A DNA stretch of 64,000 nt from CAIUPE01 sp037131735 (GTDB taxonomy: Bacteria; Pseudomonadota; Alphaproteobacteria; Rhizobiales; Beijerinckiaceae): contig JBAXQM010000002.1 of NCBI GenBank assembly GCA_037131735.1, positions 186,001 through 250,000 of the forward strand, given 5' to 3'. Below, piece after piece: positions 1 through 8,743 of the stretch. The notes beneath the pieces were generated by a model. The model worked only from the letters and a program-made list of their open reading frames with translations, had not been told where the DNA came from and did not search any database. How positions within the stretch are numbered: the first letter of the stretch is position 1; every line of letters starts with the position of its first letter. The position numbers were made by a program, and so were the translations under genes.

Positions 1-596
1 AGCGTAACAAGAAACAGAGCCACGATGATGGGCAGACATGCGAGCATCCCGGCCGAAAAGATAAGCGCGCCAGCCTTCGCTATTCCGATTAAAATATTTG
101 CATTTAAAAACGCTGCTCCTATCGGGAGCGCTTGATAACTTGCGGCCAGCAATTTTAGTAAAAGGTGATGCCCTTCAAGAGTCAAAAATGATAGGAGCAT
201 CATGATGCTCAAAAATTGATTGATCACCGGTGATTGCGTTCCCGTTTGGGGATCGACCATTGCGGCGAACCCTAAGCCTGTCGAGGCCGCGATCTGTTCA
301 CCCGCAAGTTGTACGGCCGCAAATCCGAGTTGAAACAAAAATCCAATAGCGGCACCAAGAATTACTTCGCCGGCAAGGGCGAGTGCGCCCTCGGGAGAGA
401 TTATGTCTACTTTTGGAGTCGGGACAGCTTGAAGAAGCATCACCGCGATGGTCAATGCTGTTATGATCCGAATGGGAATTGAAACGCTTGATGCCGAAAA
501 GAGTGGTGCCGCCAGGAGCATCGCGGAGATACGAGCGGAGACCAGCATAAACGCAACAAGCGTATCGAGTAGTGTTGCGTTGTCGAGAACGATCAT
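1..596 (-). CDS. fliR: FliR, flagellar export gate protein (3' end beyond window)
   Basis: FliR is an inner-membrane subunit of the flagellar type III export gate, working with FliP and FliQ. I translated this from the reverse strand: it begins MIVLDNATLLDTLVAF and continues with several hydrophobic segments for about 198 residues before leaving the window. FliR is usually about 255 residues, so the C-terminal quarter is missing. A conserved-looking stretch GLGFAAMVDPQTGTQSPV lies near residue 105. The ATG overlaps the fliQ stop codon as ATGA (593-596), indicating translational coupling. Identity is secure from sequence plus position at the end of fliOPQR. Confidence 0.93.
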   Translation of the reverse strand, partial: MIVLDNATLLDTLVAFMLVSARISAMLLAAPLFSASSVSIPIRIITALTIAVMLLQAVPTPKVDIISPEGALALAGEVILGAAIGFLFQLGFAAVQLAGEQIAASTGLGFAAMVDPQTGTQSPVINQFLSIMMLLSFLTLEGHHLLLKLLAASYQALPIGAAFLNANILIGIAKAGALIFSAGMLACLPIIVALFLVT

Positions 597-862
597 CGAT
601 TTACACGCCCGATCTCTGTAAAGATCGTTTGAAAAAAGCCGCTCATCGTCGAAATCATAAAGGGTCCAGCGAGAACCAAGACTAAACCGACGATGATAAG
701 TTTGGGCACGAATGCAAGCGTTGCTTCATTAATTGACGTGGCAGCCTGAAAAATTCCAACGATTAGACCGATAATCAAACCGGCGATTAATACAGGTGAG
801 ACTGTGAGAACTGTGCTCAGGAGCGTTTCATGACCGATCGCGATGAATTGTTCATAGGGCAT
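593..862 (-). CDS. fliQ: FliQ, flagellar export gate protein
   Basis: FliQ is a small two-helix membrane subunit of the flagellar export gate. The 89 residues from MPYEQFIAIG contain two long hydrophobic helices and the family-typical stretch QAATSINEATLAFVPK. I chose the ATG at 862, which lies 7 bases after the fliP stop and gives the normal family length. A TTG at 892 would add ten residues and run into fliP. The stop overlaps the start of fliR. Confidence 0.95.
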   Translation of the reverse strand: MPYEQFIAIGHETLLSTVLTVSPVLIAGLIIGLIVGIFQAATSINEATLAFVPKLIIVGLVLVLAGPFMISTMSGFFQTIFTEIGRVNR

Positions 863-869
863 GGGGTCA

Positions 870-1640
870 TTATCCGCGCGTGAAGCTTTCAACCAAGGAA
901 TTCAGCGTCAACGACCATCCATCGACAATCACAAACATTAGAAGCTTGAAAGGAAGGGACACAAGCATCGGCGAGAGCATCATCATGCCGAGTGACATCA
1001 AGATACTCGACACAACAATGTCGATCACAAGAAAGGGAAGGAAAAGCAAAAAGCCAATGGTGAAGGCAGTACGTAATTCGCTGATCAGAAACGCTGGCAC
1101 GGCAACAACAAAAGGCACATCGGCTGCCGATTGATAACCTTGATCTCCACGCAATTCGGCAATCATTGAAATATCGGCCTGCCGCGTCTGCTTCAGCATG
1201 AAGCCTTTCATAATTGCGGCAGTTCTGACGCCTGCTTCTTCGATTCCGATTTGTCCGTTTGAATAGGGTTGAAACGCGGCATCATTTGCTTCTTTAAATG
1301 TCGGCGTCATGATGAAGAGTGTCAGAAAAAGCGCAATGCCCACGAGCACCTGATTGGGCGGCGTTTGTTGCGTGCCCAGCGCCTGACGAAGGATAGAAAG
1401 TGTAATGATGATGCGCGTAAAGCTTGTTGTGACGAGGAGCATTGACGGTAAAATCGTCAATGCAGACATCAAAATAAGTGTTTGTAAAGAGAGTGAGAGA
1501 GATTGACCGCCTGTGGGAAGATTTTCGAGTTTTAACACTGGAAGATCGAACAGCGATGATGGCGCGGCATAGGCCGCACTTGCCCCCAACACAAGGCTTA
1601 CAAGCCCGACAAGACCAAGAGACAGTTTACGGCGCGTCAT
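870..1640 (-). CDS. fliP: FliP, flagellar export gate protein
   Basis: FliP forms the core of the flagellar protein export channel in the inner membrane. The 256 residues start with a cleavable-looking signal (hydrophobic run ending ASAAYA), as is usual for FliP. Then come transmembrane helices and hallmark segments: TSFTRIIITLSILRQALGTQ near residue 75, NQVLVGIALFLTLFIM near 96, and the C-terminal PFKLLMFVIVDGW. The start codon overlaps the end of fliO by four bases. Length and motifs are fully typical. Confidence 0.97.
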   Translation of the reverse strand: MTRRKLSLGLVGLVSLVLGASAAYAAPSSLFDLPVLKLENLPTGGQSLSLSLQTLILMSALTILPSMLLVTTSFTRIIITLSILRQALGTQQTPPNQVLVGIALFLTLFIMTPTFKEANDAAFQPYSNGQIGIEEAGVRTAAIMKGFMLKQTRQADISMIAELRGDQGYQSAADVPFVVAVPAFLISELRTAFTIGFLLFLPFLVIDIVVSSILMSLGMMMLSPMLVSLPFKLLMFVIVDGWSLTLNSLVESFTRG

Positions 1641-1906
1641 AATGCTTCACCTTGATGAGAAGATGGAGGCAGAAGTGTAATCGCGCCGATCCCTTGACGG
1701 CCCATGCCGCACAAAGCTTGCTGACCGTTCACTTCAACGACAACAAGACGTGAACCATCTCCGAGATTAGCCATGCCCTTGATCGTGATTGGGCCTTTTA
1801 TAAAAGCTGTATTCAACCGATCACGATACCGCCTTAGCAGCATTGCGGCGGCCACGAGGCCGCCGAGGAGTAGGATAACCGAAACAAGGGACGTGATATT
1901 CGTCAC
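1637..1906 (-). CDS. fliO: FliO-like flagellar assembly protein
   Basis: FliO is a small, poorly conserved membrane protein that helps assemble the FliP ring. This 89-residue protein has one N-terminal transmembrane helix (about residues 6-24), then a basic patch LRRYRDR and a soluble domain with LVVVEVNGQQALCGMG, the usual FliO pattern. It sits between fliN and fliP, overlapping fliP by four bases and sharing one base with the fliN stop. The call rests on topology and gene order more than on sequence identity. Confidence 0.85.
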   Translation of the reverse strand: MTNITSLVSVILLLGGLVAAAMLLRRYRDRLNTAFIKGPITIKGMANLGDGSRLVVVEVNGQQALCGMGRQGIGAITLLPPSSHQGEAL

Positions 1907-2217
1907 TATATGCTCCGCAGTCGCTGTTCTGGCGAGATAATTTCGGTGAACCGGATGCCGAGACTTTCCCCGATGAGGACAATCTCGCCTTTCGCAAGGA
2001 GCGTTCCGTTGACGAGAATATCGAGATGCTCGCCGGCTAAGCGATCAAGCTCAACAACGGATCCTTCATTTAATTTCAGAAGATCACGAATGATGATGCG
2101 TGTGCCGCCCACTTCGACTGTCAGCTTTACTTCGATATTTTCCAGAAGTTTTAGATTCTGGGCTGAAGCCTGCGGAATCTCACCCTGATCCGTCTTTTCA
2201 TTTTCAACTGATGACAT
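1906..2217 (-). CDS. fliN: FliN, flagellar motor switch C-ring protein
   Basis: FliN is part of the cytoplasmic C-ring that controls rotation direction and docks the FliH-FliI export ATPase complex. The 103 residues have a variable, charged N-terminus followed by a SpoA/FliN domain (about residues 25-100) with NIEVKLTVEVGGTR, LNEGSVVELDRLAGE and VNGTLLAKGEIVLIGE. It lies 21 bases after fliM and just before fliO. Length is normal for a short FliN. Confidence 0.96.
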   Translation of the reverse strand: MSSVENEKTDQGEIPQASAQNLKLLENIEVKLTVEVGGTRIIIRDLLKLNEGSVVELDRLAGEHLDILVNGTLLAKGEIVLIGESLGIRFTEIISPEQRLRSI

Positions 2218-2238
2218 AGAGCTGATCCGTTTCTAATC

Positions 2239-3198
2239 TTATTCGATGATGGAGACGGCCATCTTGCCGTCTTTCTCACCAATACGACCGGTGAAGAGGG
2301 GGTGGCCTTCAATATAAATTGGAATATCGTTGAAGGCTTCAATAGCAATCACAGCGCCTGTTTGAAGGCGCAGAAGCTGCGTAAGATTGACAGTCGGTTC
2401 GGCAACGCGCGGCGCGATAATAAGCGGAATTTGCAGCACAGCACTCCGTAGACGCGTCGCCCAGTTCTCGTCACGATTTTCACCAACACGTTGCACTTTC
2501 GAGCGCAGGAGTGGCGCAATGAGTTTGAGCATCTGTAGCGGATAAACGAGCTCAATCGTTGCAGATTTTGCAAAAGGCAATTGTACGACGAAGGAGCAGA
2601 TGACGATTTGCTCATTTCCTTCAATGAAGGAAAGGAAGGCCGGATTCATCTCACTCGTCATCACTTCGAAATTGGCTTCATAAACTTCTTTCCAAGCGTC
2701 AGAGAGCGTTTTGGTGGTGCCCTCCATGACGATTTGGATGATGCGCTCTTCAGTCGGTGTGAATTCACTCGTGCGTGTTACGCCCGCGTCGCCACGGCCG
2801 CCAAAGAACGAGTTTACGAGAATGCTAATTAACCGCGCGGGAATGGTAGCGAGAATAGAACCCTTGAGCTCATCCACACGCAAGGTTGTCAGGCTCAGGA
2901 ACGGATCAAGTGCGGCCAGGTATTCATCGAACCGCTTTGTTTCCGGCGGCATGGTTTGCACGCGCGGAGCAAAGCGCAGCATCGGCAGAAGAATATTACG
3001 GAACTGGCGGCCAAAGCGCTCATTGATGAGGCGCAGGGTATAAAGGTCGCCGAGGAGATTCGCGTCGTCATTGCCGAGCGCGTAAGGTTGGTACTCTTTA
3101 CCCGGAAGCACGCCCGTTCCAACGTCGAGCGCGCCATCCTCGAGGCCTTCGAGGAGGGCGGCGACTTCTTCGTTACTCAATTTACGCGAACTGGACAT
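2239..3198 (-). CDS. fliM: FliM, flagellar motor switch protein
   Basis: FliM links the C-ring to the chemotaxis signal CheY-P. This 319-residue protein shows the N-terminal CheY-binding peptide as LSNEEVAALLEG (residues 7-18), a middle CheC-like domain with FFGGRGDA (about 130-137), and a C-terminal SpoA domain near TVNLTQLLRLQTGAVIAIE. The order of parts and the length match FliM. It lies between fliL and fliN in the same transcription unit. Confidence 0.97.
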   Translation of the reverse strand: MSSSRKLSNEEVAALLEGLEDGALDVGTGVLPGKEYQPYALGNDDANLLGDLYTLRLINERFGRQFRNILLPMLRFAPRVQTMPPETKRFDEYLAALDPFLSLTTLRVDELKGSILATIPARLISILVNSFFGGRGDAGVTRTSEFTPTEERIIQIVMEGTTKTLSDAWKEVYEANFEVMTSEMNPAFLSFIEGNEQIVICSFVVQLPFAKSATIELVYPLQMLKLIAPLLRSKVQRVGENRDENWATRLRSAVLQIPLIIAPRVAEPTVNLTQLLRLQTGAVIAIEAFNDIPIYIEGHPLFTGRIGEKDGKMAVSIIE

Positions 3199-3227
3199 GA
3201 CTCAACTTGAAAACAGAACTGACCGGT

Positions 3228-3983
3228 TTACTGCATAACCAGAGTGGTAAAGAAAACGTTTTCAATTCCGCCAAAACGCTCCCGTTCAGTCAAAATCATG
3301 TTGATTCCTTCACGAATTTTGTCCTGAACCTTCTTCCGGTTCTCAATTCCCACCAGATCGGCCTCGCTCTGGTCGGCAAGGATCAGGAGAACTTCCGAGC
3401 GGACGGCCAACTCGTGCTTCTTGAGATTTTCGATCACACTGGCGTCATATTGGGTGCCGATACCCAAGCCGGCCTGGATGAATTTCCGTGAATTTTTGAG
3501 GTTCGTGGTGAAGGGGGTTGGAAATTCATAATAGGACGTAACGAATTTCTCTTCCTGCGGCACCGCCTTGCCCTTCGGGTCTTCCGCGCCGTGGCCGCCC
3601 TCGGCCGGCGCGCCATGCCCGCCTTCTGCCGGTTTGGCTTCGCCACCACCATGACCACCTTCACCGCCCTTTTTGGAAGCAGCCGCTTCTTCAGCCTTTT
3701 TCTCGGCTTCGGTTACTTTATGCGGCATTTTGGGGCCGGCTTCGGCATGGGCATCAGCCGCATGTTCGCCTTCCGCCGGAGCGCCTTCGCCCTTTTTCTC
3801 GATCACGATCGCCAAGGGATTTTCATCCTTCGGCGTTGTGAGCTTGATAAAGAGGATCGCGCTACCAAAGCCGGCGCCGAGCAGCGCAATGCCGCCGACT
3901 ACAAAAAGCAAGATCTTGAGGATCGGCTTTTTTTTCTTTTCGCCTTCTGGTTCGGCTTCTTTTGGTGCTGCTGCTGCGGCCAT
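3228..3983 (-). CDS. fliL: FliL, basal-body-associated protein with a His/Gly-rich insert
   Basis: FliL is a single-pass membrane protein that surrounds the stator and supports torque. Here an Ala/Lys-rich N-terminus is followed by a transmembrane helix (about residues 24-48) and a periplasmic FliL domain whose end carries REGINMILTERERFGGIENVFFTTLVMQ-type sequence. At 251 residues it is longer than usual (about 160-180) because of a low-complexity linker of about 80 residues rich in Glu, Ala, His and Gly, with EGGHG-like units. A GAGGA ribosome-binding site precedes the ATG. Confidence 0.93.
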   Translation of the reverse strand: MAAAAAPKEAEPEGEKKKKPILKILLFVVGGIALLGAGFGSAILFIKLTTPKDENPLAIVIEKKGEGAPAEGEHAADAHAEAGPKMPHKVTEAEKKAEEAAASKKGGEGGHGGGEAKPAEGGHGAPAEGGHGAEDPKGKAVPQEEKFVTSYYEFPTPFTTNLKNSRKFIQAGLGIGTQYDASVIENLKKHELAVRSEVLLILADQSEADLVGIENRKKVQDKIREGINMILTERERFGGIENVFFTTLVMQ

Positions 3984-3998
3984 GATTGGGTCCTCGCG

Positions 3999-6971
3999 TC
4001 AGATTGTTATGTCGATTGAAAATTCGGAAGAGCCGGACGAAGCCGGTACCGGTGAGATGATGGTTTGATCGCTATTGTCTTTGCGATTGTCGTGTGGTCC
4101 GTCCTCGGTCACGTCAAAGCCTTCGAGGCTAAAGCCTTCCCTGTGCAAGGCATGCGTCAGAGAAGGTTGCTCGGAGGTTAACAGGTCGGTTGCCTCACGG
4201 CTCGAGGTCTTGAGCGCCACTTTAACTTTCTGGCCGTCAAGCGAGAGGTTGATCGTTACCTGACCGAGTTGGGGGGGATAAAGCGAGAGGCGGACCTCAT
4301 TGCGCCCGGCTTTCAGGGCAGCGATGACTTGTGCCTCAACCGCACGATCGCGCTGGATCTGGAACAACGGATTGTCGCTCGCAGCATAGGCAGGCGCTGC
4401 CGCATTTTCCGGAGCCGCTGCACCCTGAGAAGAGGCGTATCCCGAGCGATAGTCATAAGACGGCGACGAAGGTGTATAGCCAACACTTGTCGCGACATGA
4501 TGATCAACAGTGTCGCTGTAACTTGCCATAACCGTCACATCGCGGATTGAGTCGACAGCGCTTTTGTTCAGCTCAACGGCTTCGATCGCCTTGTTAATTT
4601 GATTACCGGTGGCCAATGGCAGGATATCAGCCTGCTCTGATTGTGTTGGCGAGATCGAAACAGATGGTCTCGTTGGGAGTTTAGCCTTAACCGTATCGTT
4701 AATGACTGGCGTGCCTGCCGCTACCACTTTAGCCGCGTCGAAATCTTCCTTTGATACGGACTTTAATAGGTCTTCATCATCACTTGGCATTTGAGTGATG
4801 ACAGCTTCTTCGCGTGAGCGATGATGCTCAGAATCCTTTTTATCAGATGTCACCTCCTCAGAGGCAAGCGGCATCATGTGACCTGATGATGACTGCTGGT
4901 CAATCAATCCCAAGATCTCTTTCGGAGATGGCATAGAAATAGTGGCAGACTCCGATGGATCAAATTCCTCAGTCAATAATTCTGCGGGCACACTCATTGT
5001 TGCAGGTGCGGCCTCACTGTCTATTTTGGCGGTAAGGATCTGTTGCGAAGCAAATTCCTCAGCTCCATCCATCGTATAGGCATTTACTTTGGGCGATGTT
5101 TGTGGACCGATTTGATCGGCACTAGATAAATTTGAAGGCGCCGGAGATATAATTTTTTTGCTGCTTGAGCCAGTTTCTGAGCTCTCTTGATCGGCAGATT
5201 CGTGAATGTCTTGTGGATGAGCCGAAACGACAAGCGGTGAATCGATTGTATTTACGAACGAAATGTTAAGAACCGATGCTTGATCATTTAATAGGACAGG
5301 TGAAACCGGATCAAATGTTTCATCTTCTTGCTTCGTCGCTTTTGATGTTTGCTTCTCAAAAGTAATTGACGCCTTAATCTCATCTATTTTGACATTGTTT
5401 ATGAAGCCTTTTTCAATGCGCAGCGCCTTCATAAAATCATGAGCAACGGGTCTATCGATATTGACTAGAAGATCGACGTCGGCCTCTGAAAGACTTTTAA
5501 AAATAGGCGTTTTCGGCGCTTCAGGAATTACAAGTTCTTCTGCCGCAATGCCTTGGGGCAAAACGGGTAGAAAAAATTCATTTTGAGATTGATCGCTGTT
5601 TGTCTTTACGTTGAAGTCTTCAACAGGAATCAAAGGAGCCGAGCTTTCAACATTTACAGGTGCCGCAACACCCCAATGATCTTGATTGATGATCAACTTG
5701 AGGTCTTGGTCTTGCGTTTCCGCATTTCGTAACAGCATCTCAGATGGTTCTGTACGCGGTTCATTTCCAAAAACAAAGGCGGTGTGCTGTGCCGCAGGGA
5801 CCGGATCAGACAGAGGCGCACGTGGTGCAACCGGCATTGGCTGATTGGGAAGAATGATCAGTTTTGGCGTTTCGATTAATTCACCAATGAAAGATGGGCG
5901 GTCGTCACGCCGAGCCTCTTCAATGGCCGGGGCGTGATCAGAAGAGTCAGAGTCAACGGCAATGGAATTTGATTGAGCCTTGATCGTATCACGCGATATG
6001 ACGCTTACTGTAGTTGCTTGCGCAGCGGGAACTTGTCCTTCCTTCGTAAGCGCAGAGAATACAGTTCTATACTCTATTGAAGGTGAAGGAATTTCCTGAG
6101 AGGTAGCCGTTATCGTTGAGATCCGATCTATGGAAGCGGCAGGTATAGTTGAGAACGACTCTAAGGCACTCTTCGTATTCGTAGCATTCGTGCTTGAGTC
6201 TGTTGTTGAGACGAAATCAATTTCCACGGCTTGGATTGAAACAGTCCCATGCTCGTTGGCGGGTGCAGGCACTGCCACGATGTCCGATGTAAAATCTAGC
6301 ATCTCGACTGTTTCGAGATTTGCTACGGAGACTCCGCGCTCAAAATCAAACGGCTTCGGTTCGCCTGCTTCGCCTTCCGGGGAGGAGGGGAATGTAAAAA
6401 TGGGTGCTAACGGATCAGCCTGTTCGGGTGCGATTGAAACCTTATCAATTCTCGGTGTTTCGAAGCCCAAACGTGCCGTCAGAATAGAAGGAAGCAGATC
6501 GGGTCGAGCTTTTTGCGGAATGAGGGACGACCGCCCCGTCTGCTCCAATGCCGCCAAGGCCGCGAGTGCCTGAGTGAGTGCGACATCACTATTTTCTAAC
6601 GACGCTTCCGGAAGCGGACCCCCTGAGAATGAAAAAGCTTTTAAAGGGTTTTCATTTACCACAGGTGCAAATGAATTCCCCTCTGCTGTCGGCATCTCGA
6701 CTGGGTCGAACCCGAAGGACGAGGTTTCCGCCACGGAGACTACATCGGTCGCTAGGGCAGGCGTGATGGCGATCTCATTCGCTGAATCGGGCGTAATCAG
6801 CCCGGGAGCAAGCATGGCAAGGTCGAAAATCGCGGAATTTTGTCCAGAAATAAGCAGTCGGTCCCCGGCGATGGCATCGCCGAGGCCGTTCGAACCGGTT
6901 GTGCTCACGGACAGGGCCTGAACCAATTCCACATCCTCAAATAGCTGCGCTCCCGCTAGGATTGCAGGCAA
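3999..6971 (-). CDS. fliK: FliK, flagellar hook-length control protein (very long)
   Basis: FliK is the secreted ruler that measures hook length and switches export specificity. The protein is about 990 residues, far above the usual 350-650. Most of it is low-complexity and acidic. Only the C-terminus is conserved, with the Flg_hook domain around residues 880-960 (RNEVRLSLYPPQLGQV and VALKTSSREATDLL). The start is uncertain: TTG at 6971 follows an in-frame stop but would lie only about 8 bases after the predicted sigma-54 transcription start. The GTG at 6932 or the TTG at 6926, the latter preceded by GAGG, are alternatives. Confidence 0.88.
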   Translation of the reverse strand: MPAILAGAQLFEDVELVQALSVSTTGSNGLGDAIAGDRLLISGQNSAIFDLAMLAPGLITPDSANEIAITPALATDVVSVAETSSFGFDPVEMPTAEGNSFAPVVNENPLKAFSFSGGPLPEASLENSDVALTQALAALAALEQTGRSSLIPQKARPDLLPSILTARLGFETPRIDKVSIAPEQADPLAPIFTFPSSPEGEAGEPKPFDFERGVSVANLETVEMLDFTSDIVAVPAPANEHGTVSIQAVEIDFVSTTDSSTNATNTKSALESFSTIPAASIDRISTITATSQEIPSPSIEYRTVFSALTKEGQVPAAQATTVSVISRDTIKAQSNSIAVDSDSSDHAPAIEEARRDDRPSFIGELIETPKLIILPNQPMPVAPRAPLSDPVPAAQHTAFVFGNEPRTEPSEMLLRNAETQDQDLKLIINQDHWGVAAPVNVESSAPLIPVEDFNVKTNSDQSQNEFFLPVLPQGIAAEELVIPEAPKTPIFKSLSEADVDLLVNIDRPVAHDFMKALRIEKGFINNVKIDEIKASITFEKQTSKATKQEDETFDPVSPVLLNDQASVLNISFVNTIDSPLVVSAHPQDIHESADQESSETGSSSKKIISPAPSNLSSADQIGPQTSPKVNAYTMDGAEEFASQQILTAKIDSEAAPATMSVPAELLTEEFDPSESATISMPSPKEILGLIDQQSSSGHMMPLASEEVTSDKKDSEHHRSREEAVITQMPSDDEDLLKSVSKEDFDAAKVVAAGTPVINDTVKAKLPTRPSVSISPTQSEQADILPLATGNQINKAIEAVELNKSAVDSIRDVTVMASYSDTVDHHVATSVGYTPSSPSYDYRSGYASSQGAAAPENAAAPAYAASDNPLFQIQRDRAVEAQVIAALKAGRNEVRLSLYPPQLGQVTINLSLDGQKVKVALKTSSREATDLLTSEQPSLTHALHREGFSLEGFDVTEDGPHDNRKDNSDQTIISPVPASSGSSEFSIDITI

Positions 6972-6990
6972 AATATGACAACTTTAGGTA

Positions 6991-7005
6991 GCAACATCCA
7001 TGCCA
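6991..7005 (-). promoter_or_regulatory. sigma-54 (-24/-12) promoter for the fliK-R operon
   Basis: On the reverse strand this reads TGGCATG, four bases, then TTGC followed by T, matching the RpoN consensus TGGCACG-N4-TTGCW except for one base. It sits in the short gap between the end of fliJ and the start of fliK. This would let fliKLMNOPQR be expressed as a separate sigma-54-dependent unit. The expected transcription start is near 6979. Confidence 0.75.
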
Positions 7006-7010
7006 CGTCA

Positions 7011-7421
7011 TTAAACGCGGCGGGCGGGCATAAGCGCTTGAAGTTTTTCGAGTTTTTCTTCCGCTTCACGGCTTTTGAGGCGCTTGGTCTCGTCCTCAAG
7101 CGTATCAACTTCCCGCTTTTTGGCCGCGAGCATGGCCATAAGTCTTTGCCGTTCCTCGGCCAGAACATCCAAACGGCTCTTATCGAGATCTTGTCGCTCA
7201 TTCAGATGCATATTGATGATTCGGATGCCTATAAGCTCACGTGCGGTTAAAGCCGGCTTTGTGAGGTGATCTTGATAGATGTCTTTAAGCGCAGAGACTT
7301 GCGATATGCGGTCGTCGAGGCGCCGGATCTCTGAGATCAAGCGGCCCGTTTCCATTTGCCATTTTCGATATTCGACTTTGCGCTTGAGCGCCGCCAACCC
7401 CGTGATCCGAGCGGAACTCAT
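7011..7421 (-). CDS. fliJ: FliJ-like flagellar export chaperone
   Basis: FliJ is a small coiled-coil protein acting as the central stalk of the FliI ATPase ring and a substrate-chaperone escort. The 136 residues are almost entirely helical and charged, with heptad-like spacing throughout and no membrane segment. The call relies on this architecture and on its position directly after fliI, with which it overlaps as ATGA. The C-terminus ends LEKLQALMPARRV. Confidence 0.85.
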   Translation of the reverse strand: MSSARITGLAALKRKVEYRKWQMETGRLISEIRRLDDRISQVSALKDIYQDHLTKPALTARELIGIRIINMHLNERQDLDKSRLDVLAEERQRLMAMLAAKKREVDTLEDETKRLKSREAEEKLEKLQALMPARRV

Positions 7422-8743
7422 GGGATAAGGGCCTGTAACCGCGCTTCACTTTCAACAAAGCCAGATCGTTCACTTGTGGACTGGCTGATGAAATTAACGA
7501 TGGACGGATTGATCTGGAAGGCGAGATCCAACTCCGGGTCCTGACCTGGTTGATAGCCACCGAGCATCATGAGGTCGCGGTTCTGCTCATAGAGGCTAAG
7601 CAGTCGACGGAACTTGCGTGAGCGCGCCATATGTCCAGAGGAGACGCAATCAACCATCGTGCGACTGATCGAAGCCGAAAGATCAATCGCCGGATAAATG
7701 CCTTGCTCGGCCTGGCGGCGTGACAAAACAATATGCCCATCGAGAATCGCGCGCGCGGAATCGACGATGGGATCGGTTGTTGTGTCATCGCCATCGGCGA
7801 GAACGGTATAAATTGCTGAAACGCTGCCTTGTGTATCGCCATCAAGACCCGAACGTTCAAGCAATTGACCGATCAAGGAAACGACAGAGGGTGGATAGCC
7901 TTTGGTTGTGGGCTGCTCGCCAAGCGCAAGACCCAGTTCACGTTGTGCATGGGCGACACGCGTAAGGGAGTCGATCATCAAGAGAACATTTTTGCCTTGC
8001 GCGCGAAAATATTCGGCATAGGCAGTGGCTCTATGAACGCCACGAATACGCAGAACGGGCGATTGATCAGCCGGAACGGCAACAACGATTGTCTTTGAAA
8101 AGCTCGGCGAGGCGGAAAGCTCTTCCACCATACCTGCGACTTCGCGACCGCGTTCGCCAATCAAGCCAAGGATAACAACATCGGCTTCCGTGAAGCGCGC
8201 CATGGCTGAGAGTAATGAAGATTTACCAACACCTGAGCCGGCAATGATGCCGACACGTTGTCCGCGTCCCATTGTCAAAAGGGCATTGATTGCACGCACG
8301 CCGGTATCAAGCGGTTCGCGGACGGGGCGTCGACGAAGCGGATTTACACGTTCGCCTTTTAAGGGCCAGTGTTCGCGCAAAAGTGGTTCGGGCAAGTCAT
8401 CGAGCGGCTTTCCTGCGCCGTCAAAAACGCGGCCAAGAAGAGCAGGGCCAACGGGCACAACATCAACACGACGCACTGTTTCAACGCGCGCGCCTGCGAC
8501 CAATGATGCACCGCCACCCGTTAAAACGAGAACTGTATATTCATCAAGAAAGCCGATGACTTCGGCTTCGGCCCATTTGCCGTCACCGCACTCAATCCGG
8601 CATTCATTGCCGACAGCCGCTGGAAAAGCGCTGGCATGAACAATCTGACCGTCGAATCTTTTGACGCGACCGACTGCATGAATGCGACGCGTTCCGCGCA
8701 AAATTGATAATTCACGATCGAGCGAGCGGGCGAGATCAATCAT
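7418..8743 (-). CDS. fliI: FliI, flagellum-specific export ATPase
   Basis: FliI is the F1-beta-like ATPase that energises flagellar type III export. The 441 residues contain a Walker A AGSGVGKS (168-175), the family motif VVILGLIGERGREV, a Walker B region LLMIDSLTR and the conserved GYPPSV segment. Length is normal. The ATG overlaps the fliH stop by four bases and the gene overlaps fliJ in the same way, so fliH-I-J are translationally coupled. Confidence 0.97.
   Translation of the reverse strand: MIDLARSLDRELSILRGTRRIHAVGRVKRFDGQIVHASAFPAAVGNECRIECGDGKWAEAEVIGFLDEYTVLVLTGGGASLVAGARVETVRRVDVVPVGPALLGRVFDGAGKPLDDLPEPLLREHWPLKGERVNPLRRRPVREPLDTGVRAINALLTMGRGQRVGIIAGSGVGKSSLLSAMARFTEADVVILGLIGERGREVAGMVEELSASPSFSKTIVVAVPADQSPVLRIRGVHRATAYAEYFRAQGKNVLLMIDSLTRVAHAQRELGLALGEQPTTKGYPPSVVSLIGQLLERSGLDGDTQGSVSAIYTVLADGDDTTTDPIVDSARAILDGHIVLSRRQAEQGIYPAIDLSASISRTMVDCVSSGHMARSRKFRRLLSLYEQNRDLMMLGGYQPGQDPELDLAFQINPSIVNFISQSTSERSGFVESEARLQALIP

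Noticed and set aside
4269..6921. Several open frames antisense to fliK
   Set aside because: They arise from the low-complexity composition of fliK, lack ribosome-binding sites and show no family features.
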